Below are positions 13,430-25,540 of a stretch of 64,000 nucleotides of DNA, piece after piece. The position numbers and the translations under genes were made by a program. The stretch is from assembly GCF_041381155.1 (NCBI RefSeq), contig NC_091147.1:13207030-13271029 (forward strand). The letters run 5' to 3'. The notes below the pieces were generated by a model. That model was not told the DNA's origin and ran no database searches. It was given only the letters and a program-made list of their open reading frames with translations. Every line of letters starts with the position of its first letter. The stretch's first letter is position 1. The DNA comes from Argopecten irradians (Eukaryota > Mollusca > Bivalvia > Pectinida > Pectinidae).

Positions 13430-16400
13430 TCTAAACCTTTCTGGAGCAATAAACTTCTAATGGGTCAGCCACGCTATACTGTATAATCCTTTACATGGAA
13501 TCTTCATGTTACAGAGGCTAAGGTTATAAACTGGGGACAGTGACATTAATATTCTAATTTAAAACAATTCTACAGAGAAAAGTTCGCAGAAGGAGCATAT
13601 TCACTTTATCTCTTTATCCATATATTATAACAGATCCAATATGACATTCCCCTTCATGTGTCAGATGGTCAAATATTGAAATATCTTGATAATTGGCCAT
13701 AGGAATCGTACAGCCAATTGCCGATTACAAAATCTCCGCAAGTTGAACTCGCGGCTAACAATGTGGCTTCTTAGCCATGAAATGTCGTGAAGACCCTGTA
13801 TGCATTTAACATGTTCTATAAAGCGATAAAGCTTTATCGTGGTCTTGATATGGCATTTCATACAAACTGATTAACCAGTCCTAAAAAAGTAGTGTCTTCT
13901 GAATCTTTTTGTCTATCTCATGTATACAAGACATGAAGTCATTCATTTAATAAATGTAATATTAAATTATCATATTGTTGAATGATTTTTGATTATGAAA
14001 TACTGTCATAAGTGTACTTTTAGGAGAAATCAAAATTTCGCGATTTGAAAGATTCACGAATAACAGTATGGTATCTAATAAACATATACAACAGAGTATG
14101 TCCTCGGTATCATTTTAGGGCTTTCAAACAATATATGAACCATTTTTGTCTACCATTATTCAAGTAATTGTTACTATAATACTTCATCAATTACGGTAAT
14201 CCAAAGCGGTTGGGACTAAATGTATTTTCTATAGTTTTCTTTACTTTGTGAGGACAACCGAGCCATTGGGCGCTTTCTCAATGAAACTATTATTTTATAC
14301 CATACAGTGAATTTCCTATCAGCCAATTTTTATAACTAAAATGATTATTCTGAAAAAGAATAGTGTATTTTCAAATAAAAGTGATGTAAGTTCATAAGGA
14401 ATTTCACATACACTGTCCTCCAAATGTTCTGATAAATATGTTAAAGTTTGCTAACAATTTATCTCTGAGATAACTATCGGAAACACAATTAATGAGTTCG
14501 AAGATTAATAAGTGGATAGTATATAGTACTGATGCCTGCATTAAAACAAGTCTACGTATTTTTTGAACTTTAATTATATTTGTAAAAATGCATGTGTAAC
14601 AGACCCTCTGGACGGCAGTTTATATCATATATGTCAAATAGCAGCTTAGGAATTTTCTCAGTAAGGGAAACACCATAAAAGCTTTAAAGAGTCTTACTGT
14701 TATGAAACTTTAGACGAAATAATAATATACCATTAGACGAAACAATAATATGTCATTCACTCACCGTTCATCACAGATTTGTGAAATAGGGGAATATAGA
14801 TGTTAGCTCCTTCCCAATGATCGTCCCAACAAATCTAGCACTTTAACCATATTTATCGGGTACCACACTAAAACAAAAACCACACTAAAACGACTGATAA
14901 GTATCCGGAACGTACGTAGAGTATCCAAACAATTAGTATCCGCAGGTTAAGGCAATCCAGTTGGTAAACATTACAATACCTTCACTGACAATTATTAGTG
15001 TATGAACCAGTTAAAACAGTGCATAATTACATATACACGTGTATAAATTCTCCTGATAAGAAATATTTCATTGAGAGAAATCTTAAGCGAAGTCCGTATG
15101 ATGCGATGGGTACACTCGGTTAGTAGTAATCGTTGTCTACGTTCACCGACGGTGTCTACAGATCGGAGACAGGCGAATTTGATTGGTGTGTTTTGACCGC
15201 GGGAAGCAGATATGGTCGAGTGCTCCTCCGGTGATTCCAAAGTATTGGAAGTCTCCGTCAATTAGGTTTGTACAGTGGTACGTGTGACTACGGAAAGTGA
15301 TACCATTGTGATAAATAAAAGAATCTGCCTGATTTAAATCCTCGTATGTTACAGTTGTACGGTGAATGCAGGGCTGAGACAAGGGCCCGAAGCTCGCTAT
15401 TGATAGCTCTTGGCGTATGTATATACATTCAAGCGAGTATATATGTGCGATATCATCATTCGTTTCTTTAGTTAAAGAGAGAGCGCAATATTGTGTTAAA
15501 CACAGCGGGTTGACAATTAAAAAAGAAGTAAAAAGAAAGAAACAAAAAAGGAAAAAATGAATGAAAGGCAGAATATTAACTTAAATAAAAAGTTAATTTG
15601 AATAGTAAATTATAATTTATCGAATAAGGTTTTATTTTGTATTTCTGCCCTGCACAACATGTAGTATTTCATTTGGGCCCAATGAGAGTCAATACACAAT
15701 AAATATGTCTGTATAAGCATGGGGCGGATAATTGTTCCAATTTTCATGATGTTTTGTTTTAAATATGGAATGTATGACGTGTTCACAATGCAGTTTAAAG
15801 TCGCCGAAAGGACATATTTTAATATTTCATCTAGCAATAGATCTTTCTGACGGCGTTGAAATTTATATGGCTGATATTAACACTATAAACAAGGCGAGAA
15901 CAGGCCAGTCATAAAAATCAGATACACTTCTGATAATAGCCTATTACGCAACGTAGCTAGCGAGTGATATGTGAATATCCGCAGAAATTTATGCAAAACG
16001 GAATATTTTGAGAATGTTCATGGCGCCATTTTAGTTATAAACCGTATCCCTCCGCGCCTGGTTGTGTTATCCGGTTTTCAGAAATGTCGGTTCAAAATCG
16101 TTGACAATGTTGATGAAAAGGATTTTTTTTCTTTCAAAAACAGTGGAACTGATGAAATACGATGTAATAAAAACGCATATCGCCTTGTATCTCTCTCGTA
16201 CACATTTGTTGACACAAGAAAGGCGCATTCGATAGACGACTGGCGACGAAGGTTGATGATAACTCCGTTTCCGTCCTGTACCTATCCCTGGGGCTTGTAA
16301 ATAGAACTGACCCCTGACCTTATACTAAATATGACCTTTTGCACCCCTGAAGGGCGCAACCATCCCCCCAACACAATCAAGACATTTTCAAGACTATATT

Positions 16401-16860
16401 AACCCGTTAAATATCATAAACTGTTTTATAAGATGTTGAATTTTAACTGTCCTGTCTATACTGCTAACAAACATTTTAAAATTTGTTCTGAAAAAATGTT
16501 CGCTCGTTCCCTCTCCATATGGACTAGAGTTAGTATAGTAACGTCAAGTCGATTCTTATCTCCGCTTATCGGCGTTGGTCCGACTAGTGGCCGCCAGGTG
16601 GCGTCATTGGACACAAAAGGGGTACGAAAACAAAGCACCTCTCTTCAAACACTGGCAGATTAAATATTTAGCAAAAGTGTGTTTAGGGAGAATTATCTCT
16701 CTCATCAGCCATGCCACAATTACTGTTAAGCACGTATTTTGGAGACAAAACATTTCTAAATGAGAGAAACAAGTGAGGCTATTTTGTATCGACTTATCTG
16801 ATGTATTGGCTATGGCGGCGGAGGGTGATGGGTACATATGATTTGGAATTAATTTTAGAG
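13430..16860. other. Gene-free sequence
   Basis: AT-rich, with short unconserved open frames only (up to 109 codons at 15971-16300, with no domain I recognise). No RNA gene seen. Confidence 0.55.
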
Positions 16861-16864
16861 GGAA

Positions 16865-17105
16865 GAACGGCAGAACATGGGTAGGTGATAGGGGTCCAAA
16901 CCGGGGTAGGCGGTAGGGGCGCAAACAGGGGTAGGTGATAGAGGCGCAAACAGGGGTAGGCGGTAGGGGCGCAAACAGGGGTAGACGATAGTGGCGCAGA
17001 CAGGAGTAGGCGATAGGGGCGCAAACAGGGGTAGGCGAGAGGGACGTAAAGAGGGTAGGCGGTAGGGACGCAGACAGGGGTAGGCGAGGTATGCGGGTAC
17101 ATGAT
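16865..17105. repeat. 25-bp G-rich minisatellite, about nine copies
   Basis: Units run GGGGTAGGCGGTAGGGGCGC plus AAACA, spaced 25 bp apart (GCAAACA at 16921, 16946, 16971). Strong purine bias on the plus strand. Open frames on the minus strand here are by-products of the repeat. Confidence 0.95.
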
Positions 17106-17404
17106 ACAAGGAGGCAGAAAAAGGTGGCTGGTTTTAGGTTGGGGCGGTTGATAGTGAGGAGAGTACGTGGTTAAGGTGCGCGGACAGACGGCGGGGTGGA
17201 TGTGGTGGTACGGTAAGGTTATTGGACAGATGGTGGTGCGGTACGGTGATGAGACGGCAAGGTAGTAAGACCTATATGGTGTGCAGTCGGTTTGTGTGGT
17301 ACGTTTACGGGACAGATGGTAGTGTGGTAAGGAGATGGGGTAGGTGTGGTTGTAAGATTGTTTGGCGGTAAGGTGGTGGAGCAGATGTGGAAGTGCAGTA
17401 AGAT
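17106..17404. repeat. Degenerate GGT/GCGGTAAGG-rich sequence between two minisatellites
   Basis: Irregular GATGGTGGTGCGGTA- and TGGTGGTACGGTAAGG-like blocks look like decayed relatives of the 52-bp array that follows. Very low C content on the plus strand. Confidence 0.55.
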
Positions 17405-18995
17405 AATGAGACGGTGGTGGGATAAATGTTGAGGTGCGGTAAGGTAGTGAGGCGGTAATTATCAGGTGGTGGGATAAATATGGGGGTGCGATAATGTAGT
17501 GAGGCGGTTGTTATAAGGTGGTGATATAGATGTGGAGGTGCGGTAAGGTAGTGAGGCGGTAACTATAAGGTGGTGGGATAAATGTGGAGGTGCGGTAAGA
17601 TAGTGAGGCGGTAATAATAAGGTGGAAATATAGATGTGGATGTGCGGTAAGGTAGTGAGGCGGTAATTATAAGGTGGTGGGATAAATGTGGAGGTGCGGT
17701 AAGATAGTGAGGCGGTAATAATAAGGTGGAAATATAGATGTGGATGTGCGGTAAGGTAGTGAGGCGGTAATTATAAGGTGGTGGGATAAATGTGGAGGTG
17801 CGGTAAGATAGTGAGGCGGTAATTATAAGGTGGTGGGATAAATGTGGATGTGCGGTAAGGTAGTGAGGCGGTAATTATAAGGTGGTGGGATAAATGTGGA
17901 GGTGCGGTAAGATAGTGAGGCGGTAATTATAAGGTGGTGGGATAAATGTTGAGGTGCGGTAAGATAGTGAGGCGGTAATTATAAGGTGGTGGGATAAATG
18001 TGGAGGTGCGGTAAGATAGTGAGTCGGTAATTATAAGGTGGTGGGATAAATGTGGAGGTGCGGTAAGATAGTGAGGCGGTAATTATAAGGTGGTTGGATA
18101 AATGTGGAGGTGCGGTAAGATAGTGAGGCGGTAATTATAAGGTGGTGGGATAAATGTTGAGGTGCGGTAAGATAGTGAGGCGGTAATTATAAGGTGGTGG
18201 GATAAATGTTGAGGTGCGGTAAGATAGTGAGGCGGTAATTATAAGGTGGTGGGATAAATGTTGAGGTGCGGTAAGATAGTGAGGCGGTAATTATAAGGTG
18301 GTGGGATAAATGTTGAGGTGCGGTAAGATAGTGAGGCGGTAATTATAAGGTGGTTGGATAAATGTGGAGGTGCGATAAGATAGTGAGGCGGTAATTATAA
18401 GGTGGTTGGATAAATGTGGAGGTGCGGTAAGATAGTAGTGAGGAGAGGCGGTAATTATAATTAAAGGTGGTGGTATAATGTTGAGGTGCGGTAAGGTAGT
18501 GAGGCGGTAATTATAAGGTGGTTGGATAAATGTGGAGGTGCGGTAAGATAGTGAGGCGGTAATTAGATAAGGTGGTTGGATAAATGTGGAGGTGCGATAA
18601 GATAGTGAGGCGGTAATTATAAGGTGGTTGGATAAATGTGGAGGTGCGGTAAGATAGTGAGGCGGTAATTATAAGGTGGTTGGATAAATGTGGAGGTGCG
18701 GTAAGATAGTGAGGCGGTAATTATAAGGTGGTTGGATAAATGTGGAGGTGCGGTAAGATAGTGAGGCGGTAATTATAAGGTGGTTGGATAAATGTAGAGA
18801 TGCGGTAAGGTAGTGAGGCGGTAATTATAAGGTGGTTGGATAAATGTGGAGGTGCGGTAAGATAGTGAGGCGGTAATTATAAGGTGGTTGGATAAATGTG
18901 GAGATGCGGTAAGGTAGTGAGGCGGTAATTATAAGGTGGTTGGATAAATGTGGAGGTGCGGTAAGATAGTGAGGCGGTAATTATAAGGTGGTAGA
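17405..18995. repeat. 52-bp minisatellite, about 30 copies
   Basis: The unit has the order GGTGGTGGGATAAATGTGG, AGGTGCGGTAAGATAGTGAG, GCGGTAATTATAA. The plus strand is almost free of C. Two main subfamilies differ at GGTGGTGGGA versus GGTGGTTGGA, the latter dominating after about 18.34 kb. A 104-bp two-unit higher-order period is visible at about 17520-17800. One unit near 18430-18480 is scrambled by short insertions. Confidence 0.97.
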
Positions 18996-19438
18996 GCAAA
19001 TGTGGTGATACAGAATGTGGCTAGCAAATGTAATGAGACCTTAAGGTAGTCGGGCCGATGTGGTCGTGCGGTAAAGAGGTGGGTGCGGTCGAATGGGAAC
19101 ACAATCTAGAGTGAGTGCATAGAAGGGGAAAAGAAGCAGGTGATACGGGTTGATAACGTTGGATTAAGGGTGTCGTTAGAGGTGAATAAGGGTAAGGGAA
19201 GGGGCCGTTGATTTTGGGGGATATAGTTCTAAGTAGAATTGAGAATGGATCGGTATATTGTAAAGAGTCTGGAAGGGAAATGTTCTGGGGTGCGCAAGTT
19301 AGTGATAGTTTGGTTATCTATTGATAAATATTTCTAGAAAGGCTCCGATTGTGAGTAAGATTATGCAAGGGAGCAAAGAGGAAAATATTCACGAAGGAGT
19401 CGAAAAGAGAGCGGTGTTGAATTAACATTGTTATTAAA
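18996..19438. other. G-rich flank without genes
   Basis: Purine-rich on the plus strand and sharing short blocks (TGCGGTAA, GTAAGG) with the arrays upstream, but with no regular period. Confidence 0.5.
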
Positions 19439-19880
19439 GAATATGTACGAAAACCCCTCAAAAAACTTTGACATATTGAAAGAGTTCGTGATAACGATAC
19501 TTAACAATTTTGCATCGGAATATGTACGAGAAATCAAGAAGAACTTCGACACATTAGAGTTCGCGTTAATGATATTTGACAATTTGGCATCGGAATATGT
19601 ACGAGAAACTCAGAAAAACTTCGACATATTAGAGTTCGTGATAACGATATTTGATAATTTGTCATCGGAATATGTTCGAGAAACCAAGAAGAACTTCGAC
19701 ATATTAGAATTCATGATAATGGTATCTGACAATTTGTCATTGGAATAGAAACCCAGAATAACTTCGACATATTAAAGTTCGTGATAACAATATTTGACAA
19801 TTTGACATCGGACTATGTACGAGAAACCTAGAGAAACTTCGACATATTAATTTTCGACATATTAATTAGAGTTTGTGATA
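19439..19880. repeat. 75-bp tandem repeat, five to six copies
   Basis: Copies begin GAATATGTACGAGAAA at 19518, 19593 and 19668, with degenerate ones at about 19443, 19743 and 19811. The unit is 75 bp, so one frame stays open across four copies (19428-19748) as a 25-residue repeat (SEYVRETQKNFDILEFVITI core). Differences between copies fall at all codon positions and the frame then breaks, so I treat it as non-coding. Confidence 0.9.
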
Positions 19881-22800
19881 ACCATATTTGACAATTTTGG
19901 CATCCAATTGGACCAGACGTTATTAAGACACATTGCTACATGTACATCTAAAGAAGTTTGTAGTAATGTTTAATATTAACGAGTGTATTTTCATGTTTAA
20001 TTCAATAGCATTTCAAGATATTCAACATTCATCACAAAATGATTTCGGGAAATGTCGAATTGTCGATCTTTTTCGACAAGCTTGTGTAAATCAGTTTTGA
20101 ATAGTTTTTGGTTTATTAAATTATTGAATATGCATTTAAACTTCGAATATTGTTATGATGTAAAGTTCAGTATCCATGCTGACGATCAAATATATTCATC
20201 TTAATGAATCCTTATTATTCATCCTATTCGTAAGCGCTCAGTTAATAAAAGAATTGAAATTGAAGTTGAGTCGAATTACGACTTAATTGAAATACGTGTA
20301 TAAAGCTTCAGTAGAACATAAATTTTGTTTACGCTTTCCAAAAAATATAGTTGAAAATATAAATGTTTAAAATCCTATGTGAAGCATAAATGAATCTACT
20401 TACCAAATCCCGGCACTAAATGCAGCTGTAGATCAGTGAAGATACGAACTTGTCATTCAAAATTTACAAATTAAACAGTGGGGATTCTTATTTCGTCTTC
20501 CTATTAGAGAGTGTGTCCTTTGATCTTTAACCCATTACGTCACTGAAGACGTTCAACTTCCATTCAAGTTTCGGGTATGAAGCAGAACCACCTGCATTTA
20601 TCCTATGACTTTTGACCTTTGACACTTGGCATCTGAAGTACGAAACTTTGGCGTAAACTTGAGATTTTAGACAATGGCGACGAAAATAAAAAATATAACC
20701 GTTGTCCCGCTCTTTATTGTCTATTGTTTTCAACAAATGACAATATATCCCGGTGTATGTCTCCTTTATGGCAGAATTTATCATGGAAATTAATTATAAA
20801 TCCCGGACACACTGCAAAAGCCCTTGGTAACTATTCAGATATAGTCGCCGAACTTCTGCCCAGTAACGTTCATGTATAAACAAACGGAGGGCGAAGTATG
20901 GGGAACAGGCCCTAACAGACAACCTTGATTACTACACGGAGACTGTTCCCTGAGATTTGTCGCAATAAAAAATATTATGGAAAAAAGTACGCCAATACTA
21001 TATAACATTTGGTGTAACCGATTGTAACGACGAACATTGGTTATTAGAATGCGCACACATAACTTTTAATTAGTTTGATTTTAATCGAGACATATTAGAT
21101 TCAATTAATTGCGTGTTTAGATGTTTCATTTAAATGGGTTTTCTATCTTGTTCTTCAACGGTCATAAACTTTTTGTTGTTTTTTTAAGTTTTTTAAAGTG
21201 TTTAGTGTAATGTTTCTCATTCATATTCCGTCAGAAAAAATTTGGGGTATTTTTTGTTATTATTTGTTCGTTAATTGGCTGTTATTTGAATAATAAAGAC
21301 AAACAGACAAAATAAATGAAAATAACTAATTTTAAGATAGAAACTACAACAAACTACAAAAAACTGTGGTGTTTTGTTTGAAGTCGTGGTATAAAAAGAC
21401 AAGTTTTTATTTAATGACTTTGACGGCTATCCTCAAACGATTTGATGTGTTTTTATTGGTCTGTAGTACAGACGGGATAGTCAGACGGCGCGGTGCGGAT
21501 GGCCACACTTTTTATCAATTTTATTATGTATTAATATTTACACAATAGGTCTAATATTCTGCCGACATTTTAGTCATTCTCGCCCCCAATAGGGCCAGCC
21601 TATACGGCCGACCAAGCCTGTCATAATTACGGATAATTGTCGTGATTCTCAATCTTCATTTATGCTATTGAGATTATTCAACATGCGAGAAAAATGGCCG
21701 CCGCTCTGTGAATTGCCGGAGAAAGGAGCGTTCGAATATGCCGACGGATGATTCACAAAACATGAGCTTGACCAGTGTCCCATCTGATTCAGGCGAGCGA
21801 TAGGTCATTATGAATATTGATTAGTTAGGTGCGTAATACAAGACCAGTTGATAAAGAACGTACATGTCTTATAGATAAATCAGTCAAAATGGTTTTAAAT
21901 AAACGTCACTACAAAGTGACGTCACGATTCATAGTTTGCCATCTTATGAAACAAACATCGATATCATTTGTGATGTTATATGTAATCAAAATATTGATAC
22001 ATATTTGTATTTTTGCTGCAACTTCTCTTTGTAACCTTACCAAAAGCATTTGAGATGTTTATGTGCGGTAATACAAGCCACGTCTTATGACGTAATTGCA
22101 ATCGTGACGTCATAATGGCCACGCTGTCGTTCCCTGAATTTACCGCTGTCCAGTTGCTATTCATCATTACATAACTTTTAATTGAACGAAGTCCAATCAA
22201 TGTCAATGTAATCAAAGATTAGATTAGAATGTCTAGATATATATATGTATATATATATAAAAACACATTGCACGTGTCATTATCAAAGCAATATCACTAT
22301 TGTTTGAAACAACCAAATTCACGTTAGCATCACTCTTATCATAGTGTCGTAAAATGCATCAAAGGCACATACAACGTCGAGAAAGTGGTCATTCGTTTTA
22401 AAAGTCAATATTCACAACTATCATACATCAATCATAGATATATTTGATAAAGTTGTTTCAGTAGTTTTGTTACACATATCTTGTGAACTGAATCGTGCTA
22501 AATTTAGCATTTACAACCGATTGGCATCTGTAATGTCATTCCCGATGTAATGGGAGTCGTACTAAATCGTACCGTGTATTTTACAAGCTTTTATTTCCGT
22601 AGGAAATGATCAATTCTAAATACTAGAAACATTCTTGAAAGAGAATGCAATTATCCAGTGTGTTTAACATTCTCTCAACACTTAATTGATCTTTCTTTAA
22701 TCGCTGCCCTTCGTCAGGAACACCAGTATACTATTCGAATACCGTGGCGTACATTTCCTTTGGTCGCCGTTCCTTCAGAGTATGTTGTCGCAGTATTTGT

Positions 22801-23470
22801 GGGACCCGGAGTCAGTCCAGTCTGTACAAGGCAGTTAACTCCTTTGGGGCGCCCTACCAGCGCGCGAGACATGGAGGGGAGACAAGTCGCGTCCTGAGTA
22901 CACCTTCGCAGAGACAGCGATACGGCCCACCTGTGGGTCCCAACGTATTGTATATAAGACTAGGTGTACAGGTAGATTTAGCGTGCCTAATTACGGCCAG
23001 CCCTTTAAATAAATCCCTAGACGTCCGACTAGATTTTGTGTCTGTATTTAAGAGCGGCGTAAAGCTGAGCACGGACGCCTAAATTCGATAATATCGTTGA
23101 ATGGCGGATCAATAGGCATTTCTACTTGTTTATCTTGTTAGTAAGTACTGTGCACAGGTAGATAGATAGTTATAGCCGATATAGACTTACACAAATCCCT
23201 AACATAGAATAAGAACCTCTTAAGGCTTGACTACAGTATGCGTAATAATTTGAATGTTATGTTATGCAATTAAGCCGGAAAAGATATAAATTGTTTTTAT
23301 TATATCTTTGGAATATAAGGGTAATTGATTCCTAATTTGAAACCAATTAGCACTAATGATTATAATTTACAATGTAAGTCATATCATCTAAAATGTATCC
23401 ATTTTAAAGCTGAGGTGCGATTGGGGGCGGGAATATGAACCTATACCTCGGAGTGAATGGTTCCACGAAA
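19881..23470. other. Gene-free sequence with CRE-like motifs
   Basis: No gene-like open frame. CRE-type TGACGTCA occurs at 21917-21924 and 22105-22112. A (TA)n-like microsatellite lies at about 22229-22258. A GC-richer stretch at 22740-23080 contains TGTATATAAGAC (about 22950), a possible TATA box, but no recognisable exon follows. Confidence 0.5.
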
Positions 23471-23474
23471 TGTG

Positions 23475-23645
23475 GTTTGGTCTGATTAGCGTTAGTCCTA
23501 TTAACAGCCAGTGTCATTTAAGGCCGTGCCATATTTAGACGGTGGAGGAAAGCCGAAGTACTATGAGGAAAGCCACCGACCAGCGGTTAGTACCCGGCAG
23601 CTGCCCCACTTGGTTAATTCAACTAGTAAACAATCTAAACCACTC
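23475..23645 (+). repeat. Dispersed 'CCTATTAACAGCC' repeat, copy 1
   Basis: Contains GTCCTATTAACAGCCAGTGT, then CATTTAAGG, GGTGGAGGAAAGCCG, GTACTATGAGGAAAGCCACC, and GTACCCGGCAGCTGCCCCAC. The same order recurs at 23925-24085 and 57590-57750. I know this as a repeat found widely in bivalves; the class is not certain from these copies. Confidence 0.7.
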
Positions 23646-23914
23646 AGCCACCGCAGTTCCTAGAAATTGAATATTTGGTTTTGGAAAATAAATAAAATGT
23701 AAACTTCCAATTCGTCTGAAGAACATTTTCGTATTTATCCCTTCTCTGTGCTATATTTCATCCTGGTCCCACTAATCTCCAATTACTCTACAGTACGGTT
23801 ATAATCTGATTAACTGACTGACCCTTATTTTCACTCCGTTTTATAGACGATCTGTCATAAATCCATTAGGGGTCACGTTCTGGTGACCTTGAGATTGACC
23901 AATCAAAGTACTGC

Positions 23915-24090
23915 CTCTAGTTGGTTTAGGTCAACGTCCTATTAATAGCTAGGGCTATTTAAGGACACGTCAGGTTTGTTGGTGAAGGAAGACCGTAGTA
24001 CCTGGAGAAAAACCACCGCCAGCGGTCAGTACCGAGCAATTGCCTCACACGGGATTCGAACTCCGCGGGCCCCTCAGAGATTTTCTACTG
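23915..24090 (+). repeat. Dispersed 'CCTATTAACAGCC' repeat, copy 2
   Basis: CGTCCTATTAATAGCTAGGG, GGTGAAGGAAGACCG, ACCTGGAGAAAAACCACCG and GGGATTCGAACTCCGCGGG follow in the same order as copy 1. The last block resembles a Pol III B box, so a SINE-like origin is possible. Confidence 0.7.
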
Positions 24091-25180
24091 TTAATGTTCT
24101 GGATAACATGATTTCCATTATTACCTCTACTTGTATTTTTAGAGATTTTCATTTTGCGAGAATTTCAATCAAGCTCCCTAATATATACGTGCTACTCAGA
24201 ATATACTGTTTATCATGTGTTTCGTCTTCATGGAGGACTGAATAAGTGGTAGAATGTCAGACACCCTTCATTACTCGGGAATATGTGCCCCTAAACACAA
24301 TACTTACGACAATAATAAAATAGATACACACATTTATAAATCATATTTCTGATTTTAATGAAGAAGCACCGTGTGTGCTTGAAAATGAAAGATTTTAAAA
24401 ACCTAAATCCCATTAACGTCTTTCGACACTTTGGCGTCAGTTAGCTTATTTGGCATAACTTGTTGTGTATCGTTTGAGTGCAGAAGACTCTAATATACCG
24501 AATATAAACATATTTATTCATCATACGTGAATTTTAATCAACGCACTTGTCGACTTCATGTGGTAAGACTAAATAGATTGACGACTCGCGCGTGCTCGTT
24601 GTCCTTTGGTATTGTATAGGACTCCCCCGGGGGTCGGGTTACCTTACCTTTTAGGTAGGGTCTACGTTTAATGGCGCTAAAAAGTCGATGTCGCCAATGC
24701 TCAGAACTGTAGTATCCATTTCACCAATCAAAGGGCCGATGATAAGATAATTGGGTAGCTTACAGGCGATATATGTGATAAGAACTTCACGACTACAGTA
24801 AATACTTTTGTGAAAACCGCATGAATGGCAAACATTTAAAATGAGTATGATAGGCTGACGTTAATTATAGATAGGGGTGGTGAGATTTCAACAAACTTAA
24901 TCGAGTGTTTTTAACACTACATTGAAGATAACGTCGAAAAAATGATAGTAAATAGTCATTTTTCAAACATTGTGAGAATATTGTTGGTTAGCACAGACAA
25001 ACAAGTGTCACGTCAATGGGAAAGTCCGACAAAACATAAATAAACAAAGCATATAAACTAAATCATAACATAAAGTAAAAAATGACATTATTGAAATAAT
25101 TCAGGATTTCATTTGATTTTTATAAAATGTAATGTCGTGTAAAATATAACATTTACGTGAACATTGACCAGGATGTATCA
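24091..25180. other. Gene-free sequence
   Basis: Nothing coding or structured beyond CCCCCGGGGG (about 24625), a short palindrome. Confidence 0.5.
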
Positions 25181-25540
25181 GTATAGGTGCCTGATTGGTG
25201 AGATGAGTAAACTTTATAGATATAATACATGTTACCTGACAACAGTAACCCGATTGGTCAGATAAGTGGATAGGTATGGTACCAGTTACGTGATTGGTCA
25301 GTTGAGTTTATAAGTATAATACCAGTTACCTGATTGGTCAGATGTGTATATAAGTATAACACCAATTACATGATTGGTTAGACGAGTTGATTTGTATATG
25401 AGTAGGTTAGACGAGTTGATTTGTATAATACTAGTGACCTGATTGGTCAGATAAGTTTATAAACACAGTACCAGTTACAATGTACCTGATTGGTCAGATG
25501 AGTGTATAACTATAGTACGATTTATCTGATTAGGGAATTC
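25181..25540. repeat. 40-bp tandem repeat carrying CCAAT and TATA-like motifs
   Basis: Units of 40 bp contain CCTGATTGGTCAGATGAG, TATAAGTATAATA and CCAGTTA. GATTGGT occurs at 25252, 25292, 25332, 25372 and 25441 and in the flanking degenerate copies. About eight copies in all. Confidence 0.93.

Noticed and set aside
15143..15382. 79-codon minus-strand frame as a possible exon
   Set aside because: No recognisable domain and no convincing splice sites; overlaps another equally open frame.
16794..17109. Overlapping 102- and 84-codon minus-strand frames rich in Pro/Tyr/Arg
   Set aside because: By-product of the 25-bp G-rich repeat.
22658..23082. GC-richer segment with overlapping open frames and a TATA-like TGTATATAAGAC
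   Set aside because: Considered as a promoter, LTR or exon; no paired LTR, primer-binding site or protein similarity seen.
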